Source: Arenibacter sp040216555 (GTDB lineage Bacteria; Bacteroidota; Bacteroidia; Flavobacteriales; Flavobacteriaceae). From it: a DNA stretch of 64,000 nucleotides. Both the position numbers and the translations under genes were made by a program. Shown here in pieces: positions 26,700 to 38,000 of this stretch. The notes below the pieces were generated by a model. It was not told the origin of the DNA. It saw nothing but the letters and a program-made list of their open reading frames with translations, and ran no database searches. The stretch lies in contig JAVJOW010000009.1 in the NCBI GenBank assembly GCA_040216555.1, forward strand, positions 186,001 to 250,000. Direction: 5' to 3'. The first letter of the stretch is position 1. Every line of letters starts with the position of its first letter.

Positions 26700-27180
26700 T
26701 TTTCATTTCCTCTGCTCCGTCAATTACCTTTTGCTTTAGGCCTTCTTTGTAAAAAATGATCTTGTCCAGCACACATTTGTCCGAGCTTCCAATGATCTGG
26801 GCCGCTAAAATTCCGGCATTTTTTGCGCCATTAAGTGCTACTGTCGCAACGGGAACACCTCCCGGCATTTGGAGAATGGACAGGATAGAGTCCCACCCAT
26901 CAATGGAATTGCTGCTTTTTACGGGAACACCTATTACGGGCAGGGGGGACATGGATGCCACCATTCCAGGTAAATGCGCTGCACCGCCTGCACCAGCAAT
27001 GATTACGGAATATCCGTTTTTATGGGCATTCTTGCTAAAATCGAACAATTTTTCCGGGGTACGGTGGGCAGAGACAATATCTACATCTACCTCAATATCA
27101 AAACCTTTTAATATATCAATGGCTTCTTGCATAACAGGGAGGTCACTGGTGCTTCCCATAACTACGGCTACTTTACTCAT
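26680..27180 (-). CDS. purE: N5-carboxyaminoimidazole ribonucleotide mutase
   Basis: 166 residues. Rearranges N5-CAIR to CAIR in purine synthesis. Class I PurE motifs: VAVVMGSTSDLPVM, SAHRTPEKLF with the catalytic His, AGAGGAAHLPGM, and GVPVKSSNSIDGWDSILSI. It lies 14 bases after purK on the same strand, forming the usual purK-purE pair. The final five residues and stop codon come from the CTGnnnn heptad tract, suggesting that the repeat has moved the 3' end of the gene. Confidence 0.96.
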   Translation of the reverse strand: MSKVAVVMGSTSDLPVMQEAIDILKGFDIEVDVDIVSAHRTPEKLFDFSKNAHKNGYSVIIAGAGGAAHLPGMVASMSPLPVIGVPVKSSNSIDGWDSILSILQMPGGVPVATVALNGAKNAGILAAQIIGSSDKCVLDKIIFYKEGLKQKVIDGAEEMKKVNSGQ

Positions 27181-27194
27181 ATCATTGAAAATTT

Positions 27195-28349
27195 TTATTC
27201 GCTAATCACTTTTATAGTATTCTTGACTTGTTCGGCTATTTTTCTCGCCTCCTTAATGTCGTTGTTTACAATGGTGACATGGCCCATTTTTCTGAATGGT
27301 CGGGTCTGTTTTTTTCCGTAAATATGGGGCGTAACACCGTCCAGGCTTAAAATTTCCTCCATATTTTTATAGACCACATTTCCAGTTTGGCCTTCTTCAC
27401 CAACTAAATTCACCATTATACCAGCTACTTTGCTACCTGTATTTCCCAAAGGAAGGTCCAGAATGGCGCGGATGTGTTGTTCAAATTGGTTGGTATAACT
27501 TGCTTCAATACTATAATGGCCACTGTTATGGGGTCTTGGTGCCACCTCATTCACCAGAATTTTATCGTTCTGGGTCTGGAACATTTCCACGGCCAAAAGC
27601 CCAACATGTTTAATTTTACTGGAGATTTGTAGTGCAATTTCCTGGGCTTTTTCGGCCACTTTGGTGTCTATCCGCGCGGGACAGATAACATATTCCACCT
27701 GATTGGCTTCGGGGTGGAATTCCATTTCCACTACGGGGTAGGTTCTTACTTCCCCACTGGCACTACGAGCTACGATTACCGCGAGTTCATTCTTAAAATT
27801 TATCATTTCTTCGGTAATGCATTCCCCAGCAGGCAAACCGTTCAGATCTTCCAATTTACGAACTACCTTAACCCCTTGGCCGTCATATCCAAATTGTGTG
27901 GCTTTCCAGATAAAAGGAAATTTTAGACCTCCGTTGGCAACACTGTCTTCTATTTCGCTTTTATAGGCGAAACGCTGAAAATCTGCAGTGGGGATATTAT
28001 TGTCTACATAAAACAATTTTTGTTTAGCCTTGTTCTGTATAATGCGCAGTGCACGGGTGGGCGGAAATACCTTCAAACCTTCGTCCTCCAATTTTTCCAG
28101 GGCATCCAGGTTTACGTTTTCGATTTCTATGGTAAGGACATCTACCTTTTTTCCAAGGGCGTAAACCGCATCGAAATTCATTAAATCGCCCTTAAAAAAT
28201 TCATTGCAGGCTATTTTGCAAGGAGCTTCGTCAGACGGGTCCAATACTTTGGTATGGATATCAAATTTTCTTGTTTCGTACAAAAGCATTTTACCTAATT
28301 GACCGCCTCCTAGTATTCCTAATTTAAATTCAGAAGAAAAATAGTTCAT
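27195..28349 (-). CDS. purK: N5-carboxyaminoimidazole ribonucleotide synthase
   Basis: 384 residues. ATP-grasp enzyme that carboxylates AIR to N5-CAIR. N-terminal GILGGGQLGKML, ATP-binding FIWKATQFGYDGQGV, metal-binding NEVAPRPHNSGHYSIEA, and the C-terminal lid. It starts about 145 bases from the divergent hpt-adk fusion, also a purine gene, with a -7 element on each strand in between, and is followed by purE. Confidence 0.96.
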   Translation of the reverse strand: MNYFSSEFKLGILGGGQLGKMLLYETRKFDIHTKVLDPSDEAPCKIACNEFFKGDLMNFDAVYALGKKVDVLTIEIENVNLDALEKLEDEGLKVFPPTRALRIIQNKAKQKLFYVDNNIPTADFQRFAYKSEIEDSVANGGLKFPFIWKATQFGYDGQGVKVVRKLEDLNGLPAGECITEEMINFKNELAVIVARSASGEVRTYPVVEMEFHPEANQVEYVICPARIDTKVAEKAQEIALQISSKIKHVGLLAVEMFQTQNDKILVNEVAPRPHNSGHYSIEASYTNQFEQHIRAILDLPLGNTGSKVAGIMVNLVGEEGQTGNVVYKNMEEILSLDGVTPHIYGKKQTRPFRKMGHVTIVNNDIKEARKIAEQVKNTIKVISE

Positions 28350-28392
28350 TGGAAATGATTCGCTAGTATTAAAGTAGATTGTATATTAGGAA

Positions 28393-28400
28393 CAAAAATA
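28393..28400 (-). promoter_or_regulatory. -7 promoter element for purK-purE
   Basis: Reads TATTTTTG on the minus strand, 43 bases before the purK ATG, matching TAnnTTTG. Back-to-back with the element for hpt-adk at 28455-28462. Confidence 0.45.
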
Positions 28401-28454
28401 CAGCTAAATCTTAGAAACTAGGCCTGGACCTTTAAAAAAGAGAAATCAAAGTGC

Positions 28455-28462
28455 TATATTTG
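28455..28462 (+). promoter_or_regulatory. -7 promoter element for the hpt-adk fusion
   Basis: TATATTTG, a perfect TAnnTTTG match 31 bases before the TTG start. A TTT at 28431-28433, 21 bases upstream, could be a weak -33 element. Confidence 0.5.
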
Positions 28463-28493
28463 GCATCTTGAATTTATTATAAAAACATTAGTC

Positions 28494-29609
28494 TTGATTA
28501 AGCTACACGACAAATATTTTAAGCCTTTTATAAGTGAAGGCGAGATTATGGCCGCGATAAAAAAGATTGCGGACCAGGTCGCTGTGGATTACAAGAAGGA
28601 AACCCCCATTTTTGTGGGTGTCCTTAACGGCGCATTTATGTTCGTTTCCGATTTTCTTAAAGCCTATCCATACCCTTGTGAGGTTTCCTTTGTGCGTTTA
28701 AGCTCCTATCAGGGACTTACTTCTACGGGAATTGTGGAAACGCTATTGGATGTTCCGGAAAATATTGAGGGCAGAAGTGTAATTATCCTAGAAGATATTA
28801 TTGATACAGGTAGGACCGTTAAAAAATTAATCGACCTATTCTCCAATACCAAGGTAAAGGAATTTAAAGTCGCAACCTTGTTTTACAAATCCGAAGTGTA
28901 TAACGGAGAGTATGATATAGACTATTTTGGTATAAAAATCGAAGATAAGTTTATAGTAGGTTATGGATTGGATTATAATGAATTGGGAAGAAATTTAAGA
29001 GCAGTATATCAACTAAACCAAAAGCACATGATAAACCTAGTTTTGTTTGGAAAACCTGGTGCAGGAAAGGGCACGCAGGCTTCATTTTTAAAGGAAAAAT
29101 ATAATTTAAAGCATATTTCGACCGGAGATGTCTTTCGTTATAATATTAAGAATGGTACCGAACTGGGAACATTGGCTAAGTCATATATAGACAAAGGAGA
29201 ATTGGTGCCGGATGAGGTTACCATTAAAATGTTGCAGGATGAAGTGGAGAAAAACCCGGATGCCAGCGGATTTATCTTTGATGGTTTCCCAAGAACAACG
29301 GCACAGGCCAAGGCATTGGATGATTTTTTGATAAGCAAGGAGATGAGGATTGATGCTACCATAGCCCTAGAAGCCAATGATGAAGTCTTGATACAAAGAT
29401 TATTGGAACGTGGTAAAGTTAGCGGTAGAAGCGACGACCAGGACGAAAATATGATTCGTAACCGTTTTGATGAATACAATGAAAAAACAGCTCCCTTAAA
29501 GGATTACTATGATGATCAAGGGAAATTTCATAGTGTTAACGGAATAGGTTCTATAGAAGATATTACGAGCCGCTTGGCAAAAGTAATAGAGGAGTTACAG
29601 GCAGTCTAA
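28494..29609 (+). CDS. adk: Hypoxanthine phosphoribosyltransferase-adenylate kinase fusion
   Basis: 371 residues with two complete enzymes. Residues 1-178 are a purine phosphoribosyltransferase with the PRPP loop VIILEDIIDTGRT (96-108) and the flexible-loop LSSYQG. Residues 179-371 are a short-lid adenylate kinase with Walker A GKPGAGKGT (186-194), ISTGD, FDGFPRT and LLERGKVSGRSDD. The first would salvage hypoxanthine/guanine and the second interconvert adenylates. The start is TTG at 28494: no ATG exists upstream in frame, and the next one (28548) would cut the domain. An internal in-frame ATG (29028) sits exactly at the kinase start. Such fusions occur in other Flavobacteriaceae. Confidence 0.93.
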   Translation: MIKLHDKYFKPFISEGEIMAAIKKIADQVAVDYKKETPIFVGVLNGAFMFVSDFLKAYPYPCEVSFVRLSSYQGLTSTGIVETLLDVPENIEGRSVIILEDIIDTGRTVKKLIDLFSNTKVKEFKVATLFYKSEVYNGEYDIDYFGIKIEDKFIVGYGLDYNELGRNLRAVYQLNQKHMINLVLFGKPGAGKGTQASFLKEKYNLKHISTGDVFRYNIKNGTELGTLAKSYIDKGELVPDEVTIKMLQDEVEKNPDASGFIFDGFPRTTAQAKALDDFLISKEMRIDATIALEANDEVLIQRLLERGKVSGRSDDQDENMIRNRFDEYNEKTAPLKDYYDDQGKFHSVNGIGSIEDITSRLAKVIEELQAV

Positions 29610-29773
29610 GATTGTGGCGTACTGCAATAAATGCTCCTAGTTAAGAGGAATTAACTTTAAATATGCCTCAGGGGTTCTTATAATTGGCCACTCATGATTT
29701 CTTGGTCTATAAGTTGAACTATAAGAATTTTGTGGTCCTACTTTGATAGAACTTGGAACAATAAACTAAAAAA

Positions 29774-30775
29774 ATGACGGAAGGAAATTTTGTGGATTAT
29801 GTAAAAGTGCACTTGGAATCCGGTAGCGGAGGAAAAGGTTCAGTGCACTTGCATAGGGAAAAGTTTATAACAAAAGGTGGGCCAGATGGTGGTGATGGGG
29901 GTCGCGGTGGACACATAATTGTCCGTGGCAACAAAAATTTATGGACCCTTCTGGGCTTTAAGTTTACCAGAACTTTTAGGGCCGGTCATGGGGAGCATGG
30001 CAGTAAGAACCGCAGTAGTGGTGCAGACGGACAGGATGTGTATTTGGAGGTGCCCTTGGGGACCGTTATTAAAGACGCTGAAACTTTGGAAGTTTTAATG
30101 GAAATTACCGAGGATCAGGAGGAAAAAATTCTTTTGGAAGGTGGTATGGGAGGTCGTGGTAACTGGCATTTTAGAACAGCTACCAACCAGACGCCAAGAT
30201 ACGCCCAACCTGGTATAAGTGGCCAGGAATTGGACCTTATAATGGAGTTGAAAGTGTTGGCCGACGTAGGCCTGGTAGGTTTTCCAAATGCTGGTAAATC
30301 TACACTTCTTTCCGTGCTTACTTCTGCACAGCCCAAGATAGCGGATTATGAATTTACGACCCTAAAACCCAATTTGGGGATTGTGGAATACAGGGATTTT
30401 AAAAGTTTTGTTATTGCGGATATTCCCGGTATTATAGAAGGGGCGGCCGAAGGAAAGGGACTTGGACATTATTTTTTAAGGCATATAGAGCGCAATTCCA
30501 CTTTGCTGTTCCTGATTCCTGCGGACAGCAAGGACATTTCCAAGGAGTATGAAATTCTGTTGGATGAGCTGCGCAGATATAACCCTGAACTATTGGACAA
30601 GGACCGATTGATAGCCATCTCCAAAACCGATATGTTGGACGAGGAACTTATTGCGGAAATGAGAATTGAACTGGACAAAGATTTCAAGGATATACCTTAT
30701 ATGTTCATATCCTCCGTGGCCCAGATTGGACTGGTGGAACTTAAGGACAGATTGTGGACCATGTTAAATAAATAG
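29774..30775 (+). CDS. obgE: Obg family GTPase
   Basis: 333 residues. Glycine-rich Obg domain (about 1-160) with FITKGGPDGGDGGRGG, then a GTPase domain: G1 GFPNAGKST (169-177), G2 Thr in YEFTTLKPNLG, G3 DIPGI and G4 SKTD. The optional C-terminal OCT domain is missing, as is common in this phylum. Essential ribosome-assembly and stringent-response GTPase. Same strand as hpt-adk, 164 bases downstream. Confidence 0.96.
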   Translation: MTEGNFVDYVKVHLESGSGGKGSVHLHREKFITKGGPDGGDGGRGGHIIVRGNKNLWTLLGFKFTRTFRAGHGEHGSKNRSSGADGQDVYLEVPLGTVIKDAETLEVLMEITEDQEEKILLEGGMGGRGNWHFRTATNQTPRYAQPGISGQELDLIMELKVLADVGLVGFPNAGKSTLLSVLTSAQPKIADYEFTTLKPNLGIVEYRDFKSFVIADIPGIIEGAAEGKGLGHYFLRHIERNSTLLFLIPADSKDISKEYEILLDELRRYNPELLDKDRLIAISKTDMLDEELIAEMRIELDKDFKDIPYMFISSVAQIGLVELKDRLWTMLNK

Positions 30776-30938
30776 TCTAAAAATATACATATGCCCATTT
30801 TTATTGGTCATAATGCCCTGCGTTTTAACGAATACTTACCCTCATAAAAAACGGCAATAATAATTTTCACTATTTTAGAGTCTATTTAGGAAATTCCAAT
30901 CACAATTTCTTAAACAGGCTCTTATAAAAATTGGAATA

Positions 30939-31466
30939 ATGAAAAGTATAATCCCATTCTTGCTCTTACTCTTTTTAGCTTCCTGTAGTACCATTCGTGT
31001 AAATTATGACTATGATAGGGACACTGATTATTCTAAATATACCACCTACAATTACTTTTCGGACATGGATACCGGTTTAAGCGAATTGGATACCCGGCGA
31101 TTATTAAGGGCCATTGATTCCACTATGCGGGGTAAAGGCTTTTTGTTATCCGAAGAGCCTGAATTTTTAATAAATATTTTAAGCGATTCTTTTCAGGCCC
31201 CTAGAAATAATACAGTAGGGGTAGGTATAGGAGGTACAGGGAGAAACGTTGGTGGCGGAATGACAATTGGTATTCCTGTGGGAGCAGCAAATGTGGAACG
31301 GGAGATTCAGTTCGATTTTGTGGACAGTCAGAAGGATGAGCTTTTTTGGCAGGCAATAGCCGTAAGTAGTCTAAGGGAAAACAGTTCTCCAAGTGAAAGG
31401 GAGTATAAAATACAGGCGTTGGTGACCAAAACTCTTGAAAAATATCCCCCTAAAAGTAGAAAGTAA
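30939..31466 (+). CDS. DUF4136 lipoprotein
   Basis: 175 residues. Lipoprotein signal ends LASC (Cys16). The DUF4136 body has VNYDYDRDTDYSKYTTYNYF at the start, a central RRLLRAIDSTMRGKGF, and a Gly-rich hinge (VGVGIGGTGRNVGGG). Function unknown; expected in the outer membrane or periplasm. It ends in a strong bidirectional terminator shared with the DoxX gene. Confidence 0.85.
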   Translation: MKSIIPFLLLLFLASCSTIRVNYDYDRDTDYSKYTTYNYFSDMDTGLSELDTRRLLRAIDSTMRGKGFLLSEEPEFLINILSDSFQAPRNNTVGVGIGGTGRNVGGGMTIGIPVGAANVEREIQFDFVDSQKDELFWQAIAVSSLRENSSPSEREYKIQALVTKTLEKYPPKSRK

Positions 31467-31510
31467 TACCCATGGCAAGTGTATTTGTTATAGGGCTAAA
31501 ATATTATAAA

Positions 31511-31545
31511 TAAGAAGCGGGACCCATTTTAGGTCCCGCTTCTTA
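31511..31545. terminator. Bidirectional terminator
   Basis: A 14-bp perfect stem (31511-31524 with 31532-31545; core GAAGCGGGACC/GGTCCCGCTTC) with a 7-base loop, placed between convergent genes, followed by ATTTTCT rightward. Confidence 0.92.
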
Positions 31546-31570
31546 TTTTCTATGATATATTTATTAAGGA

Positions 31571-31945
31571 TTATGGTCTCAAGATATCTTTATATCTTTC
31601 TTTGTAGGCGTACAGCATTACTATATTAAGAATAAGCAATACCAAAGTTAGGCCAATGGAACCTGGTTCCAAAAATGCATTGAACAATAATGCATTAATA
31701 GAGACGGTCATCAGTATGATCATCATTAAGGCTCCAAATTTGTTCGTCAATAAGGAAAGTCCCGAAAGAATTTCCACTATGGCTACCACATAAAGGGTGT
31801 TGGTGCTCATTAAGGCTGAAAAATAGTTCATGGCCGCTTCGGACATTTGCCCTGCCGGCATAAAATGTAAGAATTTATTCGTCCCGAAGACGATAAGAAA
31901 AATTCCAAAAACAAAGCGTAACGCGATAAAAAAGGTAGAGTTCAT
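31571..31945 (-). CDS. DoxX-like four-helix membrane protein
   Basis: 124 residues and four membrane helices. The N-terminal FIALRFVFGIFLIVFGTNKF and central VEILSGLSLL match the DoxX/MauE-like group. These proteins are linked to thiol or quinone redox in a few systems, but this one has no cysteine pair to suggest that. It is 78 bases beyond the A2M gene on the same strand direction (both leftward). Confidence 0.75.
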   Translation of the reverse strand: MNSTFFIALRFVFGIFLIVFGTNKFLHFMPAGQMSEAAMNYFSALMSTNTLYVVAIVEILSGLSLLTNKFGALMMIILMTVSINALLFNAFLEPGSIGLTLVLLILNIVMLYAYKERYKDILRP

Positions 31946-32023
31946 AATTCGTTGAATTTACGTTAGTTATTTATGAATTTATGAAAAAAAGCAATACCTT
32001 TTTAACAATATTTTATTTTTTTG

Positions 32024-35000
32024 TCATTCGATAAGGATTCTCACTCCTTCGCTATGACTACTAAATTCCGGGGCGTACATACTCTGAATGGTGGAAATTC
32101 CGTTGCTGAAATCCCCGGCATTGTTGACCCGTAGGTCGTATTCAAAGACATATATCCCCTTGGGCAGGTAGTCGAAAAAGAAATTGGTACTGGCATCTTT
32201 TGTGCTTTCATAATATCCTAGACCATCTTGCCATTTATAGCTGGACAGCACATTGATGGGTTCCATCCCCGCTGCCCTCATATCCTTCATATGCACATAT
32301 TCCATTTGCCTATCTGCCCTTAATTCAATTCTTATACGAACCAGATCCCCAACATGCAAAGGTGTTTTGCCATTAATTTCGGACAATACTTCACCGGTAT
32401 CCGTGTTCTTTTTTAAGAAGACTTTCTTTTTTAATTTCAAAGGTGTATCGGCAGGGGTTATTTTGTCCAAATCTTCAAAATATTGCCAGTACAAAGCGCC
32501 CCAAGCCATACCATCCCCTTTTTTGTTAAGCTGAACCTCTGCCATTTTTGGACTTATTTCGTTTTTGTTCCAAGTGGTTTTGTAATATCCTGTTCCTGCT
32601 TCCACTTGAACATTTTCGAGTTTGGAGGGTTCAATTTTTTCACCTCCGACCCATACATCAACAGCTTCGGCTACGGACAACCATTCACTTCCCTCTAAAA
32701 GTAGCGCATATACTGCATCTGTGGTAGCTTTGGTGGTTTTCCATTGATTGGTCTGTTTGTTTTTCAGCAACCATATTTTTAGGTTATCTACTAACTTATC
32801 GTCATCCTTAATTTCGGAGAAGGCTTCTATTAACATGGATTGGGTCTCAATTGGTGCCTGGTACCAATACCAGGAATTGTTGTTTTCTTTCCAATACATA
32901 CCCAACTCATCACTCAAAATACTATTTTCCTCCAAGGACTTAATTATTTTATTGGCGGTAGCTGTACTTCCGTTTCTAAAGAGAATTAGGGAAAGAAGTC
33001 CTTTTGAATACAGATCCCTTTTTACCCAATATTTTTGTGCTTGGATTTTGTAGTAATCCATTATTTCAGCTACTTTTTTGGAAACCTTTATTTCTGGATA
33101 ATAACTGCGCATGTACAAATAATGTATTTGGGTATGGCTCAAATGGTCATCGTTAAGGTCCGTGGCGTATTTTTTCATTTGCTCGTATTCCTTCACAAAC
33201 TCATCGTCCAAATAGGCAACGGCATTTTTTATTACCTGCTGTTCCTTGGTATTAACGCTCTTTCCAATCCCCGATTTTTCCTCACTTCCACTGGACGATG
33301 TTAATTTCTTAAGGTGTCCTAGTCCGGTAACAATATGTTGGGTAATAAATCGGTTTTCAGGGCCTCCCTTGAACCATGCCCAAGCCCCGGACGACATTTG
33401 GTTCTGAACCAGTTTATTAAAGGTGTTGTCTTGATCATTTTTCAATTTGTTGAGATCGAAGAGCAGTGCTATACGTTTCTTTTGTTCGGTTTCGGATTGG
33501 GCATCCCGCAACCATGGTGTTTCCTGAATTAAAATTGATTTTAATTCTTCATTTTTCTCAAGATTGCTCAGCAAAGCATCTGAGTTGGCCCATTGGTCGA
33601 ATACCTGTTGTATTCTAGGATTCGAATTGGCAATATATCCTCCCAAAGTGTTGGCGTAATATCTCGAAAATATTTGCTCGTTACAGTCATAGGGATATTC
33701 CATTAAGTAAGGCAGTGATTGAACGGCATACCATGCCGGATTGGAAGTTATCTCCAGGCTAAGTTGATGATGCTTCAGGGTGGTTGAGGTAGTGTTCTTT
33801 AATTTATCCAAGGTAAAGGTCTTGGTTTCATTGCCGCGCACCCACATTGGTAGGGTTTCGGTAACCAACATTCGGTTTGTAAGCACCGGAAGTATATTTT
33901 TTTCCCCATCACTAAAATCACCCGCCTTGGCCATTACCTTGTACTGCACAGCTCCAATACCTTCAGGAATTTTTAAGTTCCATGATACCTGGGTGTTTCC
34001 CATGGCATCAACCGTAAAACTATTTTCGGACATAAGAGTTCCGGAAGTTGGATCACTGATCAATAGCTCTTGGGTTATATCCCTTCCGCTGAAGGCATCC
34101 ACTAATTCCAGCCTGGCATTGCCGTTGAGCAATTTGTTGGTTAGGTTCGCGATTTTGGTGCTGATCACTATTTTATCTCCCTCGCGCAAAAAACGGGGTG
34201 CATTTGGGGTAACCATCAATTCCTTTTGTGTAACGGTTTGCATGGTGGAAGTGGTACTTTCCATGGTCTTGGTATGTGCCAGTAGCTGTAGTTTCCATTT
34301 GGTCAAAGCCTCTGGGGTAGTGAAGCTAAAGGAAATATTTCCGTCTTTATCGGTTAGGAGCTGGGGAAAGAAAAAGGCAGTTTCCTGAAGGTTTTTTCTG
34401 ATTTGGATGTCGTCAAAGCCACTTTTGCCATCATTCCCTTTAGGGGCAACTGCGTTGTTGTTCCCATTGTTTTCTGGGGCTGGTACAGCACTGCCGGTAA
34501 TAACTGTTTCTTCCAAGGCTTCGCTGTCAGCTAATTCCTCCCTTTGTATACCTGGTGCACTACCTTTAATCATCATTCTATCGCGCATGGCATAGCCATA
34601 TCCAAAATGTAGACCGAACCAATCAAAGGAGTCATAATATTGAGGGGTATAAGTAAACCTGTCTCCAAAATTTAGATAGGTGTTAAATGAGTTGATACCG
34701 TAACTTTTATAGGCATTCAAATTTCTGTTCGAGTAATATTGCCCCCTGTAATTCGGGGAAAAATTCCAATGATGTCCTTTAAAGGCATCCAATGAAGCAT
34801 CATACATACTGGCCAATAGTTCAGCTGTTACCTTATCACCTTTGGGACCTTTAATATTAAAGGACCATGTTTCTTCTTTTCCGGGCTGAAGCTTATCCCG
34901 GAAAGTAATTGTTTCAATTTTTAGGTCGGCACTGGGATAGGGGACAGTAATGGCAAGGCTGCCAGATTGAAAGGAATTGTATGCCGAGAAGCTATAATTT

Positions 35001-38000
35001 ATGGCAAATCCTCCTTGGTCTTCCGCACTCACAGGAATTTCGATGGTCTTTGAGTTATTGCGCAATTCAATTAGGTGTGTTGCCACAATTTTCCGATCCT
35101 TTTCAATAAATAAAGATATGGTAAGGTTTTCCGCGGCGCTGCGCAAAGTGACTTTCACTTTGTCTCCAATAGCATAGGAGTTTTTGTCGGTCTTTATTTG
35201 AAAAAGCTGATTATCTGCCAGCATCTTGTCCTTATCACTGTAAAAAGTAGTTTGTGCAATGTCCTTTACCAGTTGACCGAATTTATCCTTTGTCTCCAAT
35301 TCAATAACATATTTTCCGGACAACCACTTTTTTACATTGCCCAAGTCAATTTCCTTGGATTTCCCAGTGTCAAAGCTAGATTCCCATACCAATTCCCCTT
35401 TTTTCCAAAAGGCCGGATTGTCTTCCTTGCCAAAGGCATCATGTGGAAAAAGTTCCTTGAATTTGGTTTCTCCAAAGCCATCATAATCCGGAGCAGCCCA
35501 AGTTATTGGTCTAAGGACATTGCTCGGCGCCTTTAATTTATACATTTTGAGGCTTCCCTGTGCCGCAATAAACTCACCGTTAAGGTTGAAAGTGGAGATG
35601 GATAACTTAGGGCTTTTGCCGTCCTTGTTCAAAGGGTCTTCAATTTGGATATCTGCCGTAAGTGTATGATAGCCTACATTGACCATGGTAGTTGCACTGT
35701 GGGTTTCACCATTGAGGTCCGTGACATCTGCTGTAACCTCATAGTTGAAGGTGGGCATATTTTCCTTGGCGATACTTATATCTGGTATAGCCTTGAAGTT
35801 AATCTCGTATTTGCCGTTGGCATCGGTAACCGTTTCGCCATGGGCAATTTCTTGAGGGGTGCCATCAAAATAAGGCAGGTGCCAATAATACCATTTAGGG
35901 TAATACACTACTCGTCTAACAGTATAGCTTACTTTAGCATCTGTAATAAGGCTTCCAGCATAGGCATTGGCCTTTCCTTGAACAGAGATAGTATCGTTTA
36001 CCCTATACGTCTCTGTAATGGATTCCAATAAGGTTTCAAATTTGGGACGCTTATATTCTTCTACTGAGAAATAACTATTCCCACTAATTTCAACTTCCTC
36101 GGAATCCAATTTCAAATAATAATTCCCGGTAAGCCCATTATTGGGTAAAATAAATGTACCTGAAAAGGAGCCATAATCATTGGTTCTAAATTCCTGTTGG
36201 GCAACTTCTTGATGATTAACATCCATAAGGCTTACAGTAATTTTAGTTTTGGTAAGTACGGAGGATTTATCGTTCTTTTGCACCATCGCCAATCCTTTAA
36301 AATAAAGGGGTTGTCCAGGCCTGTAAATGCTACGGTCCGTAAACAAAAAACAGGAATAGAGGTCGTCTTTCTCCCCTTGGTCATATTGGGCATTAACATA
36401 AAAATCTTCAAAAAAGGCCTCTTCATGTTTAGTGCTGATCAGGATATCTACATTGTTCCAGCTCTCGCTGGATAAAGGAAGGTTTACCATCCCTTTCTCG
36501 TCGGAAATCAAGGTCTTGGTCATGATGGGTCTTTCGTAGTTCCGTTGATAGGAGAACTTTAGGGTAGCCCCGGATATAGGTTTTCCGTTGTTACGGTCAA
36601 TTACTTGAAAGTTATGGTCGGTACTGGTTTGTCCTTCCACCAATGCCAAATTGGCAACTTGGATAGGGCTAAAGGCAAAGGTGCTGCCGGAATCGGAAAG
36701 AGGGGTGGCCAATATAATGTAGGAACCGTTGCTTAGTTCGGGCAATAAGATTTCAATTTTGTGGGATTGATAATCATTTTCGTTAATTAGCTCGGCATCC
36801 CAGCGCTTAACTTCTGTGAGTTTTTTAATAAAGGCCAATATTTTTTCCTCGGGATAAAGGGAGTTGAGCTGCTTCATCTCCTTTTGGGAAATCTTTCGGG
36901 CCGATAATTGAAGTGTATGGAGATTTTTGTATTCCAAGAGTAAACGTGACGGTTGGTTTACCGGTATATGTTGTTCCGAAGTCAATTGAAGGTCTTTGGA
37001 TAAAATCTCCGATTTTAGTGCTTTACATTTTTCAGCGCCCCTGCTATTTGGAAAAAGATCTATTACAGATTCACACACGGTCACAGCCTCTTTCTGCTTC
37101 CATCTGTATTCGTCCTTGATGTTAGGTTGATAACTGTTGCCCCATTCGCGGTATAACATGGCAATTTCATATAAGTATAAAGCCGAGTTCTTGTTGTTTT
37201 TTATAGATTCGGCGGTATTTTGCAAAACCTCCAGGTATTTTTGGTCCTTGTTCGGAAATACCGCATTTTCCTTAATATACCTTAGACGTTCAATATCAAC
37301 ATCTACATATGCTTCCTCCATAGGGTCATGGAAATCCAAGAGTTGCTGATAAAGTATTAAGGCCTTACTCTGTTGGGAAGTCTTGTCCTTGGTGCTAATC
37401 TGTTGTTCAACAAATTGTTTTCCCTCGCATAAGATTTCCGGATTGTCCAATTCAAATTTATCGGTCGGACGTGCAATGCTATTTTCACTGGTTTTATAAA
37501 AATCCAATGCCGAATGGGCCAAAAGATCAAATAGGGTGGGCCGATAAATCTCGGAACCTTTTTGTGCAATAAGAATTTCTTTAAAAGCATTCACTTTTAG
37601 TTGCTGTAACTCTAAAGGCTTTTGCAATGAAGCATCAAAATGTACACTTATTTCATAGAAAATAGTATTAAGATCCCAGGTTCTAAAATCAATACTGTCC
37701 ACTTTTTCCTGTGTTGTCGTCCTGTCGTAGAATCGATATCTATTTTGTTGAAAATATTGCCAATACATATTTGCCAAATAGCCTTCCAAGATATTTTTGG
37801 TCGGGAATTGGCTTTGGTCTATTTCTTCTTTAAAATCGCGTATAATTTTTAATTGGGCATCCTCCTCCAAGGTTAGTGCATATTTGGAGGTGTAGATAAG
37901 TGATCTTATAATCTGAACAGAATTCTGCTCTTTTTTGGCCTTTTTTGAGATTAAAGCTACTAGGTCCAATGCGGATTTGGTCATGGCCTCGTTCTCCAAT

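Noticed and set aside
33780..34388. 202-codon rightward frame inside the macroglobulin gene
   Set aside because: Fully inside a well-supported gene on the other strand, with no recognisable domain.
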